Made by a program: the position numbers and the translations under genes. Positions 1 to 5,402 of a stretch of 5,598 bases of DNA are shown here, in pieces. Position 1 is the stretch's first letter; the number at the start of each line of letters is the position of its first letter. The notes beneath the pieces were generated by a model. It did no database searches. It was not told where the DNA came from and saw nothing but the letters and a program-made list of their open reading frames with translations. Origin of the DNA: Christensenella sp. UBA1685 (GTDB taxonomy: Bacteria; Bacillota; Clostridia; Christensenellales; CAG-138); NCBI GenBank assembly GCA_002320595.1, contig DCKB01000018.1, positions 38,599 to 44,196 of the forward strand. The letters are read 5' to 3'.

Positions 1-93
1 AAACAGGGCTATGGTGATCCCGGACATGGAGAGGACAAGCCCCATTGCCACCCGGCCAAACAGCCGCTTTACTGAGAGGTTTTGAAACTTCAT
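1..93 (-). CDS. Sensor histidine kinase, N-terminal fragment (cut by window edge)
   Basis: Only the first 31 codons are present; the rest lies beyond base 1. The ATG at 93 overlaps the response-regulator stop as ATGA, the usual coupled arrangement of a two-component pair. The visible peptide has a basic amphipathic start (MKFQNLSVKRLFGR) followed by a hydrophobic stretch from about residue 15 (VAMGLVLSM...ITIALF). This looks like the first membrane-spanning helix of a sensor kinase. No catalytic domain (H-box, ATPase) is visible, so the kinase assignment rests on position after the response regulator plus the N-terminal membrane anchor. If correct, the protein sits in the cytoplasmic membrane and phosphorylates the regulator encoded just upstream. 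An unrelated membrane protein cannot be excluded from 31 residues. Confidence 0.7.
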   Translation of the reverse strand, partial: MKFQNLSVKRLFGRVAMGLVLSMSGITIALF

Positions 94-782
94 TTTGCCT
101 CGCCTCCCGTCCATTGATAGCCCATGCCGTAAACGGTCTTGATGTAGGGCGCGCCGCCGTCGGCTTCGATCTTGCTGCGAATCCGGCTGATGGAGGTTGT
201 CAGGGTGTGTTCGTCCACAAACCGCTCGTCTATATCCCACAGCTTTTCCAAAAGCTGCCCACGGGTCAGCACTTGCCGGGGATTTTTGCGAAACAAGTTC
301 AGCATTTTGTACTCCATCGGGGATAGGGTCAGGGGCTTGCCATTTAAGGAAGCCGTCTGCTCCGAGAAGTCCAGAAACAGCCGCCCGTCGTCGTAAATGT
401 CCTTGGCCGGTTTGTGGTGTTCCAGCATGGCGAACATGGCTTTGATTTTCCGCTGCAAGGCCCCAATCACAAAGGGCTTTGTGATGTAGTCCACCGCGCC
501 CACCTCATAGCCCCGTATCTGGTCGCTCTCCTGATCGTTGGCGGTCAGGAAAATTACAATGGTGTCCGGGTGCTGGGGCTTTATCAGTTTGCACAGCTCA
601 AAGCCGTTGCCGTCCGGCAGGTTGATGTCCAGCAGCACCAAATCAAATTCCCGCTGGCGGATGGCGTCGGCTGCGGTTCTGGCATTTAGGGCAGAAGTCA
701 CGCCGTAGCCGTCTGCGGTCAGGTTATAGTCTAACATCTTATTCAAAAAACTGTCGTCCTCGACAATTAAAATCTGCTTCAT
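90..782 (-). CDS. OmpR/PhoB-family two-component response regulator
   Basis: A 230-residue DNA-binding response regulator of normal family length. Residues 1-115 form a receiver domain: acidic pair D9/D10 in ILIVEDD, phosphoacceptor D52 in LVLLDINLPDGNG, switch T80 in FLTAND, and K102 in the ITKPF motif. Residues about 130-228 form the winged-helix output domain, with LSPMEYKMLNLF, VLTRGQLLEKLW, the recognition helix near VDEHTLTTSISRIRSKI, and the terminal wing IKTVYGMGYQW. The start at 782 is chosen because GGAAGTGAG lies just upstream and MKQILIVEDD begins the fold; an in-frame start 14 codons earlier has no such support. The next gene overlaps by ATGA and is probably its cognate kinase. 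Expected role: phosphorylation-dependent transcription control. The target genes are not visible, although the 11-bp-phased repeat in its own promoter suggests autoregulation (inference). Confidence 0.95.
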   Translation of the reverse strand: MKQILIVEDDSFLNKMLDYNLTADGYGVTSALNARTAADAIRQREFDLVLLDINLPDGNGFELCKLIKPQHPDTIVIFLTANDQESDQIRGYEVGAVDYITKPFVIGALQRKIKAMFAMLEHHKPAKDIYDDGRLFLDFSEQTASLNGKPLTLSPMEYKMLNLFRKNPRQVLTRGQLLEKLWDIDERFVDEHTLTTSISRIRSKIEADGGAPYIKTVYGMGYQWTGGEAK

Positions 783-810
783 ATTCTCACTTCCTTTGCT
801 TTTTGCAGAT

Positions 811-839
811 AGTATAACAGGCAAATGTCCGCGAAATGT
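811..839 (-). promoter_or_regulatory. Extended -10 promoter of the response-regulator operon with phased ACATTT repeats
   Basis: On the minus strand, an extended -10 element TGTTATACT (811-819) lies about 30 nt before the response-regulator ATG. The hexamer 17 bp upstream (834-839) is ACATTT, a poor -35. The same ACATTT recurs at 823-828, exactly 11 bp away. OmpR/PhoB-type regulators commonly bind direct repeats spaced by about one helical turn, so this pair could be the regulator's own binding site compensating for the weak -35. The -10 call is firm; the operator call is inference. Confidence 0.55.
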
Positions 840-890
840 TACAGCGGACGGATTTTTTCAAAAAATCTATCAGCAAAATATAGCTCTATT

Positions 891-936
891 AAAAAGCAGC
901 ACCAAAGAAGATATTTTCATATTCCTCCCGGTGCTG
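891..936 (-). terminator. Rho-independent terminator of the GntR-ABC operon
   Basis: Read on the minus strand, CAGCACC (930-936) pairs with GGTGCTG (897-903). The intervening bases continue the helix, with single-base bulges on each side, up to an ATAT-GAAA-ATAT cap, so the whole forms one long hairpin with a GAAA tetraloop. The stem is followed by C and TTTTT (891-895). It lies 9 nt beyond the stop codon of the 40-residue gene and before the response-regulator promoter, which places it as the end of the ABC operon and separates the two transcription units. Confidence 0.8.
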
Positions 937-944
937 TTTATATA

Positions 945-1067
945 TTATTTCAGCTTATCCTTATTATCTTCTTGTTTCTTTTTATCCCGATATTTCCGTA
1001 TGAGTTTATTACGGATAGGAACGCCAACACCAATCAAAAGCACAACTGCCAAAATTGTGAAATCCAT
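945..1067 (-). CDS. 40-residue single-pass membrane microprotein, last gene of the ABC operon
   Basis: A short reading frame: 40 codons starting ATG at 1067 and ending TAA at 945. Its Shine-Dalgarno GAGGTGAT sits over the stop codon of the permease gene, 9 nt separate the two genes, and the operon terminator follows directly, so the frame is well framed by expression signals. The protein starts MDFTILAVVLLIGVGVP, a single hydrophobic segment at about residues 3-18. A very charged tail follows (RNKLIRKYRDKKKQEDNKDKLK), with the basic residues next to the membrane segment predicting a cytoplasmic C-terminus. I do not recognise a family. By context it could be an accessory or stabilising subunit of the ABC transporter; that is inference. 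It contains no cysteine and no cleavable signal-peptide site that I can see. Confidence 0.75.
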   Translation of the reverse strand: MDFTILAVVLLIGVGVPIRNKLIRKYRDKKKQEDNKDKLK

Positions 1068-1076
1068 ACAATCACC

Positions 1077-1727
1077 TCACATTTCCTTATTCTTCATAAC
1101 CCGAATGGACAAGAAGATTGAAACCGCATACATCACGACAATAGCAAAAACCGCAAGCAAAACAAGAAGTATCGGAGAAGATTCAACGACTGAAATAATT
1201 GAGTTCCCGATAGCTGGCATTTTAGAGAGAAGAAGTAAAGTCACCAAAAAACCGGCCACTGGAATATACATAAATACCCGTCCTTTGATTGAGCCGTACT
1301 TGTAATATCCCGGAATTTGGAACACGGTATAGAGTGCAAATAAGAATACTCCTGCAATAGCGGCAGTTACAATGTCAAATACGCCAACTGTTTCACCCAG
1401 CACTTTCAAGACAAGCGGCTGTGCAATCAAAGAAATAATCAAGGAAAGAAGCCCCATTGCAAGGACGAAAACATAGCGTCCGATCACAAGCTCTCTTTTA
1501 CGAACAGGTAAAATACCAAACAGACGATCTATACTGTTTTTTTCTGTGATGGAAAAGGTATATCCCGTCGTCATGGCAATAAAGCACATAGCAAATGATA
1601 CCCCTGTCAGCAAAGAACGGTTGATTGCGGCAAACACAATCGGCAGAAGCAGGGTAAAGCAAATCGTCTTAAAATATGGTTTTACCAATGCAATATCTAA
1701 TTTTGTGGATTTCAAAATATTACTCAT
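1077..1727 (-). CDS. ABC-2 type transporter permease (PmtB/ABC2_membrane_5-like)
   Basis: A 216-residue integral membrane protein with about six hydrophobic segments, near residues 20-38, 42-60, 84-106, 118-137, 152-170 and 185-209, and a basic C-terminus (RVMKNKEM). The cytoplasmic loop near residues 65-85, SIDRLFGILPVRKRELVIGRY, is the hallmark region of the ABC2_membrane_5 type of ABC-2 permease, where the ATPase is thought to dock. The ATG at 1727 is chosen because AAAGGTG lies 6 nt before it; a GTG at 1736 would lie on that ribosome site. It overlaps the ATPase gene by 8 nt and would form the membrane channel of the same exporter. A single small permease suggests a homodimer, or pairing with the small downstream protein (inference). 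Substrate unknown; peptide or antibiotic export is typical of relatives. Confidence 0.88.
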   Translation of the reverse strand: MSNILKSTKLDIALVKPYFKTICFTLLLPIVFAAINRSLLTGVSFAMCFIAMTTGYTFSITEKNSIDRLFGILPVRKRELVIGRYVFVLAMGLLSLIISLIAQPLVLKVLGETVGVFDIVTAAIAGVFLFALYTVFQIPGYYKYGSIKGRVFMYIPVAGFLVTLLLLSKMPAIGNSIISVVESSPILLVLLAVFAIVVMYAVSIFLSIRVMKNKEM

Positions 1728-2580
1728 AATCGTCACCTTTCTTGCTTGTAAACACTACAATTTCATCAATGGTGGCAGGCTCAACGGTCAGGTTAGGGAA
1801 ACCGCTAATATTTTCGGTTTTCATCAGCGCCTCAAATCCCGTAGGGAATGTACGAATACCAGCCGCCTTATTTTTCAGATCATCGGACAGTTCCTCAATT
1901 CCACCTTTTACAATGCGGAACATATCTACAAAATCATCTTTGCTGCCAGTAAAGAACAACTCGCCATAACTGATGTAGGTAATATAATCGGCTGCACGCT
2001 CCAAATCGCCTGTGATATGGGTGGAGAACAAAACACTATGCTCACCATCTTCAATATACTCTGAAAGAATTTTCAAAAGTTCATCTCTGGAAACCGGGTC
2101 AAGTCCACTGGTCGGTTCGTCGAGGATCAGCAGTTTGGCGTCGTATGAAAACGCACAGGCAAGCATTAACTTCATCTGCATACCTTTGGAAAGTTCTTTT
2201 ACCTTTTTGGTTGGTGCAATGTGAAATTTCCGTAACATATCCGCAAATTTCTGGCTGTCCCAATTTGGATAAAATACCGAAATGGATTTTTCAACCTGCG
2301 ACACTTTCCAATCATCACTGAAATAATTTGTATCGAAAACAACGCCCAGCTCTGATTTTACTTTTTGTTCTTCTGCGATATTATCCAGCCCCATCACTTT
2401 GACTGTACCGCCGGTGCGCTTGAGCATATTCAAAATCAGTTTGATTGTCGTTGTTTTGCCAGAACCATTCGGGCCGATCAAGCCCATAATATATCCCTTT
2501 GGCAAAGTAAAGCTGATATTATGAAGTTGAAAAGAATCAAAAGATTTTGAAAGATTCGTTACCTCTAAATAATTAGTCAT
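1720..2580 (-). CDS. ABC transporter ATP-binding protein (YtrB/PmtA-like)
   Basis: A 286-residue nucleotide-binding subunit of an ABC-2 exporter. Walker A is GPNGSGKTT (residues 36-44), Walker B is LLILDE (150-155) followed by the D-loop SGLD (158-161), and the H-loop histidine is H188 in LFSTH. The signature is LSKGM (130-134) rather than LSGGQ, and the usual Q-loop glutamine region reads VVFDTNYF (80-87) without glutamine. As far as I know, both departures are common in the YtrB/Pmt-type subgroup. Residues beyond about 215 form a C-terminal extension of uncertain role. The start ATG at 2580 has GGAGG 9 nt upstream and overlaps the GntR gene by 8 nt. It would hydrolyse ATP at the inner face of the membrane to drive the permease encoded downstream. 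Confidence 0.93.
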   Translation of the reverse strand: MTNYLEVTNLSKSFDSFQLHNISFTLPKGYIMGLIGPNGSGKTTTIKLILNMLKRTGGTVKVMGLDNIAEEQKVKSELGVVFDTNYFSDDWKVSQVEKSISVFYPNWDSQKFADMLRKFHIAPTKKVKELSKGMQMKLMLACAFSYDAKLLILDEPTSGLDPVSRDELLKILSEYIEDGEHSVLFSTHITGDLERAADYITYISYGELFFTGSKDDFVDMFRIVKGGIEELSDDLKNKAAGIRTFPTGFEALMKTENISGFPNLTVEPATIDEIVVFTSKKGDDYE

Positions 2581-2956
2581 CTGTTTTTACCTCCGTTAAA
2601 ATGTCCAAAAGGCGATGTAATTCCTCTGTGGATAGATTTGCCATTCTTGCAGCTTTTATTGCTTCGGTGAGATTGTTTTCTACTTTGCAAATAAGCTGCT
2701 CCTTAATCAGTTCTGAACCAGACCCCATTACGAAACATCCACGCCCCTGCACATTTTTAACAAAGCCCTCTTGCTCTAATTCTGTGTATGCCTTTGTCAC
2801 TGTTAAGACGCTGATCTTTAAGTCTTTGGCAAGTGTTCTAAGGGAGGGCAAAGTTTCTTCGGCTTGAAGCTCGCCAGATAAAATAGCCGCCTTGATCTGC
2901 TGTTTAATCTGCTCGTATATGGGGACGCCAGATACATTTGAAATAATCAGTTTCAT
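2573..2956 (-). CDS. GntR-family transcriptional regulator, YtrA subfamily
   Basis: A 127-residue regulator, typical in length for the YtrA subfamily, which has only a short C-terminal dimerisation tail. The N-terminal winged helix spans roughly residues 10-80: VPIYEQIKQQIKAAILSGEL, then LPSLRTLAKDLKISVLTVTKAYTELEQEGFV with the recognition helix, and the wing VQGRGCFV. The tail (about 82-127) is helical and too short for a FadR- or UTRA-type effector domain. The start at 2956 has GGAGG about 8 nt upstream. It is the first gene of the operon it presumably represses; a near-consensus promoter with an inverted repeat across the -10 lies just upstream. Family precedent: YtrA in Bacillus and PmtR in Staphylococcus repress their own ABC transporter operons and respond to envelope-active compounds or export substrates. 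The inducer here is unknown. Confidence 0.93.
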   Translation of the reverse strand: MKLIISNVSGVPIYEQIKQQIKAAILSGELQAEETLPSLRTLAKDLKISVLTVTKAYTELEQEGFVKNVQGRGCFVMGSGSELIKEQLICKVENNLTEAIKAARMANLSTEELHRLLDILTEVKTDD

Positions 2957-2980
2957 TGCTGCATCCTCCGTGTGTTTTAA

Positions 2981-3004
2981 CTGTTATGCTGTTGTGTATA
3001 ACAG
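2981..3004. promoter_or_regulatory. Probable GntR operator (inverted repeat CTGTTAT-N10-ATAACAG)
   Basis: A perfect 7-bp inverted repeat, CTGTTAT at 2981-2987 and ATAACAG at 2998-3004, with a 10-bp centre. Its outer arm reaches into the -10 box and it covers the predicted transcription start, so a bound protein would block RNA polymerase. A further GTTATAC copy overlaps the -10 itself. The arms are about 17 bp apart start to start, so the two half-sites are not exactly two helical turns apart. Assignment to the adjacent GntR regulator is inference from position. Confidence 0.6.
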
Positions 3005-3031
3005 TATAACACGAGAGGCGTATCTTGTCAA
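3003..3031 (-). promoter_or_regulatory. Strong sigma-A promoter of the GntR-ABC operon
   Basis: On the minus strand, TTGACA (3026-3031), a 17-bp spacer, and TATACT (3003-3008) with an extended TG (TGTTATACT). This is nearly a perfect vegetative promoter. Transcription should start about 40 nt before the GntR ATG at 2956. Such strength with an operator on the -10 fits a repressed, inducible operon. Confidence 0.85.
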
Positions 3032-3162
3032 TATTTCAAGGGGGTGGCAATAATTTCCTCTGCCTATGTTTCGGGATATGAATTATAAAGTTTAATCTTC
3101 CTGCATATAGCAACATTCCATTGAGAAAATATGAAATATACAATGTAGATGGGTGGTGCTAT

Positions 3163-3531
3163 ATGGCAAATATCAAAGATTGTCCCGGCTTTGAAACTTT
3201 CGGCGCAGATGTAAAAGAGGCGCGGAAAGTAAAGCAGTTATCGCGTAAGACGCTGGCGGAACAGGTCAATATCGACTGGCGCTATCTTGCCAACATCGAA
3301 AATGACGGCACGATTCCCAGCTTGCCGGTTATCATACAGCTTATCAAAATCTGCGGGCTTCCCGTGGAACGGTATTTTAACCCGGAGGTCATGCGGGAGG
3401 AAAGCGCACAGCGGCAGCGGGTCAGCCACAAGCTGAAACTCTGCCCGGAAGAATTTCTGCCGATCATCGAGGGCGCGATTGACGGGGCCATTCAAATTCA
3501 ACAGAAGAATGACGAAACGGAGGGTGCATGA
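3163..3531 (+). CDS. Xre/Cro-type helix-turn-helix regulator of the mobile element
   Basis: A 122-residue regulator with one helix-turn-helix domain at residues about 10-68: FGADVKEARKVKQLSRKTLAEQVNIDWRYLANIENDGTIPSLPVIIQLIKICGL. After it comes a link ending in RYFNPEV and a helical C-terminal tail (about 80-122) that I do not recognise. The ATG at 3163 is preferred because GGGTGG lies 7 nt upstream; an in-frame TTG at 3121 lacks a ribosome site. The HTH matches the small regulators found next to mobilization genes in Tn1549-like elements (general knowledge, not checked here). It may control transfer or cargo genes. It lies divergent to the GntR operon and is followed by two hairpins, so it is probably transcribed on its own. 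No clear promoter was found in the AT-rich leader. Confidence 0.85.
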   Translation: MANIKDCPGFETFGADVKEARKVKQLSRKTLAEQVNIDWRYLANIENDGTIPSLPVIIQLIKICGLPVERYFNPEVMREESAQRQRVSHKLKLCPEEFLPIIEGAIDGAIQIQQKNDETEGA

Positions 3532-3552
3532 CAACCCTCTGTTTTGTTTTTG
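3519..3552 (+). terminator. First terminator-like hairpin overlapping the xre stop codon
   Basis: GAGGGT (3520-3525) and ACCCTC (3534-3539) flank an 8-nt loop that contains the TGA stop of the regulator (3529-3531). The stem is followed by TGTTTTGTTTTT. The stem is short and the T-tract interrupted, so it may be weak. It competes for sequence with the next hairpin. Confidence 0.5.
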
Positions 3553-3583
3553 GGAGGACGCAAGCTGCGCCCTCTCTTTTTTT
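3552..3583 (+). terminator. Rho-independent terminator downstream of the Xre regulator
   Basis: The stem pairs GAGG (3554-3557) with CCTC (3571-3574) and CGCA (3559-3562) with TGCG (3566-3569), with one A/C mismatch and an AGC loop. An extra outer pair extends it to 3552/3576, and seven T residues (3577-3583) follow. It separates the regulator from the mobilization module, so mobC probably has its own promoter or depends on read-through. Confidence 0.8.
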
Positions 3584-3587
3584 GTGC

Positions 3588-3616
3588 GATTTTCGGAAAA
3601 ACCGGGATTTTGCGGG
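3588..3616. repeat. Short direct repeat GATTTT(C/GC)GG upstream of the oriT-like region
   Basis: GATTTTCGG at 3588-3596 recurs as GATTTTGCGG at 3606-3615, 18 bp apart. Between them is a small inverted repeat, CGG-AAAAA-CCG. Short direct repeats beside an oriT are often relaxosome-accessory binding sites, but these are too short to be sure. Confidence 0.3.
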
Positions 3617-3673
3617 TATTTCCTTGGGGTCAGAACGCTTTTTAGGGGAAGAAGAACAAAGACAGCAAGCATA

Positions 3674-3733
3674 GGGAGTGTAGCCACACTCCCGGCAAAC
3701 GGCTTCCCGTTTGTATCTTGGGGAAGTCCCCAA
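3674..3733 (+). other. Candidate origin of transfer (oriT): three adjacent hairpins with a nic-like TATCTTG
   Basis: Three perfect inverted repeats lie within 60 nt, just before mobC: GGGAGTGT-AGCC-ACACTCCC (3674-3693), CAAACGG-CTTC-CCGTTTG (3696-3713) and TTGGGGA-AG-TCCCCAA (3718-3733). Between the second and third lies TATCTTG (3714-3720), close to the YATCCTG nic consensus known for MOBP relaxases of the RK2 type, in which an inverted repeat sits immediately 5' of nic. The relaxase encoded 330 nt downstream carries MOBP-like motifs. The predicted cut would be after G3720, but this is inference by analogy. None of the hairpins has a T-tract, which argues against terminators. Confidence 0.7.
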
Positions 3734-3759
3734 ACCCCTGAATGAATGGAGGTGAGAAA

Positions 3760-4089
3760 GTGGCAAACCGAAAACGGAAGTTTATGCTGCGCGTCCCGGT
3801 GACGCCGGAGGAACGGGCGCTGATCCAGCAGAAGATGGCCCAGCTTGGCACAAAAAACTTTTCTGCCTACGCCCGGAAAATGCTGATTGACGGCTATATC
3901 GTCCATATCGACACCGGCCCCGTCCGGGTGCAGACCGCAGAGCTGCAAAAGATCGGCGTCAACATCAACCAGATTGCAAGGCGTATCAACAGTACCGGGA
4001 CTGTGTACGCACAGGACTTGGAGGACATCAAGGGGGCGCTGGCGAAGATATGGCAGTTACAAAGATCCATCCTATCAAGTCAACGCTGA
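3760..4089 (+). CDS. mobC: Mobilization relaxosome protein MobC
   Basis: A 109-residue protein starting at a GTG (3760) with GGAGG 7 nt upstream; the in-frame ATG at 3742 would start before that ribosome site and is rejected. The N-terminal half, KFMLRVPVTPEERALIQQKMAQLGTKNFSAYARKMLIDG, looks like a ribbon-helix-helix DNA-binding fold. The C-terminal half, LQKIGVNINQIARRIN...DLEDIKGALAKIWQLQ, contains the GxNINQIARRxN motif typical of MobC. MobC proteins bind oriT, help melt the DNA around nic and recruit the relaxase. Here the gene lies directly beside the hairpin cluster proposed as oriT and overlaps the relaxase gene by 40 nt, so the two are translated together. It acts in the cytoplasm, in the relaxosome. 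Confidence 0.92.
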   Translation: MANRKRKFMLRVPVTPEERALIQQKMAQLGTKNFSAYARKMLIDGYIVHIDTGPVRVQTAELQKIGVNINQIARRINSTGTVYAQDLEDIKGALAKIWQLQRSILSSQR

Positions 4090-5402
4090 AAAAAGCGCTG
4101 GACTACATCGAGAACCCGGACAAGACCGATGGAAAGCTGTTCGTTTCTTCCTATGGCTGTTCCTATGAAACGGCGGATATTGAATTTCAAATGCTGTTAG
4201 ATCAGGCGTACCAAAAGGGCAACAATCTGGCCCACCACCTGATACAAGCCTTTGAACCGGGGGAAACCACGGCGGAGCAGGCCCACGAGATCGGGCGGCA
4301 GCTTGCCGATGAAGTGCTGCAAGGCAAATACCCCTATGTGATTACCACCCACATTGACAAGGGCCATCTGCATAACCACATTATTTTCTGCGCCGTGGAT
4401 ATGGCGAACCAACGCAAGTACATTTCCAACCGCCAGAGCTACGCCTTTATCCGGCGCACCAGCGACCGGCTGTGCAAGGAACACGGCCTGTCTGTGGTAA
4501 AGCCCGGCAAAGACAAGGGCAAGACCTACGCCGAGTGGGACGCACAGAAAAAGGGCAAGAGCTGGAAAGCAAAACTGAAAATCGCTATCGACGCGACCAT
4601 TCCGCAGGCCAAAGACTTTGACGGTTTTCTGCGGCTCATGGAGGCGCAGGGCTATGAAGTCAAACAGGGCAAGTTTATTTCATTCCGCGCGCTGGCAGAC
4701 GGCCTCCGTCCCGGACAGGAACGCTTCACCCGCTGCAAGACCTTGGGGGAGGATTACACCGAGGAACGGATCACCCAGCGGATCAAGGGCATTGCCATTG
4801 ACCGGGGGCCGCGCAGAAGAAGCACCGGGGAAATCTCCCTGCGGATCGCCTTGGAGGACAGTATCAAGGCCCAGCAGTCGGCGGGCTATGCGCGGTGGGC
4901 GAAGCTGCACAACTTGAAGCAGGCCGCCAATTCCTTAAACTTCATCACAGAACACCAGATCGACAGCTACGAGGGCTTGGAAAGCAGGCTGGCCGAGATC
5001 AGCGCGGCAAACGACGCGGCGGCCTCCGCCCTGAAAGACGCGGAACGCCGACTTGGGGATATGGCGCTGCTGATAAAAAACCTCTCCGCCTACAAGCAGC
5101 TCCGGCCTGTGGCACTGGAACTGCGAAATGCCAAAGACAAGGCCGCGTTCCGGCGGCAGCATGAAAGCCAACTGATCTTGTATGAGGCGGCGGCAAAGGC
5201 GCTCAAAGAGGCCGGGATCGCAAAGCTCCCCAACCTGTACGCCCTCAAAACGGAGTATAAAAAGCTGGACGCAGAACGGGAACGGCTGTCCGCACAGTAC
5301 AGCGAAGCGAAACAGAAGTTGAAAGAATACGGCATTGTCAAACAGAATGTAGACAGCATTTTGCGGACAGCGCCGGGAAAGGAGCATACGCAGGAACGAT
5401 GA
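4050..5402 (+). CDS. MOBP-type relaxase/mobilization nuclease
   Basis: A 450-residue relaxase of the VirD2/MobA-like class. The N-terminal domain carries the expected motifs: a candidate catalytic tyrosine Y19 in ALDYIENPDKT, the AHHLIQAF motif (60-67), and the metal-binding region HIDKGHLHNH (101-110) with H106, H108 and H110 as the histidine triad. The protein should cut one strand at oriT, stay joined to the 5' end through the tyrosine, and lead the DNA to the recipient. The middle (about 195-290) is basic and lacks obvious motifs. Residues about 315-440 are rich in A, E, K, L and R, predicting coiled coils. The ATG at 4050 lies inside mobC and has no good Shine-Dalgarno at normal distance (AGGGGG is about 15 nt away), so translation probably depends on coupling to mobC. 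It ends in an ATGA overlap with the next gene. No frameshift was seen. Confidence 0.95.
   Translation: MAVTKIHPIKSTLKKALDYIENPDKTDGKLFVSSYGCSYETADIEFQMLLDQAYQKGNNLAHHLIQAFEPGETTAEQAHEIGRQLADEVLQGKYPYVITTHIDKGHLHNHIIFCAVDMANQRKYISNRQSYAFIRRTSDRLCKEHGLSVVKPGKDKGKTYAEWDAQKKGKSWKAKLKIAIDATIPQAKDFDGFLRLMEAQGYEVKQGKFISFRALADGLRPGQERFTRCKTLGEDYTEERITQRIKGIAIDRGPRRRSTGEISLRIALEDSIKAQQSAGYARWAKLHNLKQAANSLNFITEHQIDSYEGLESRLAEISAANDAAASALKDAERRLGDMALLIKNLSAYKQLRPVALELRNAKDKAAFRRQHESQLILYEAAAKALKEAGIAKLPNLYALKTEYKKLDAERERLSAQYSEAKQKLKEYGIVKQNVDSILRTAPGKEHTQER

Noticed and set aside
796..1305. A 169-codon plus-strand open frame over the intergenic region and the permease gene
   Set aside because: It runs antisense to the well-supported permease and 40-residue genes, its product is low-complexity and resembles no family I know, and it has no ribosome site.
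3044..3088. Possible 14-codon leader peptide (GTG start) upstream of the Xre gene
   Set aside because: The GGGG tract overlaps the start rather than preceding it properly, no attenuator hairpin follows, and the peptide has no regulatory codon run.
3084..3144. Promoter-like hexamers (TATAAA, TACAAT) for the Xre gene
   Set aside because: In this AT-rich stretch no hexamer has a credible -35 at 16-18 bp, so no promoter was annotated.
3674..3693. GGGAGTGT/ACACTCCC hairpin as a terminator
   Set aside because: No T-tract follows on either strand and it sits in a row of hairpins with a nic-like motif, so an oriT role fits better.
3238..3948. A 236-codon minus-strand frame across the Xre gene, the oriT candidate and mobC
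   Set aside because: It is antisense to two recognised genes and the non-coding hairpins; GC-rich DNA often leaves such frames open, and the peptide shows no domain.
4935..5387. A 150-codon minus-strand frame inside the relaxase gene
   Set aside because: It is a complementary-strand shadow of the relaxase coiled-coil region with no expression signals.
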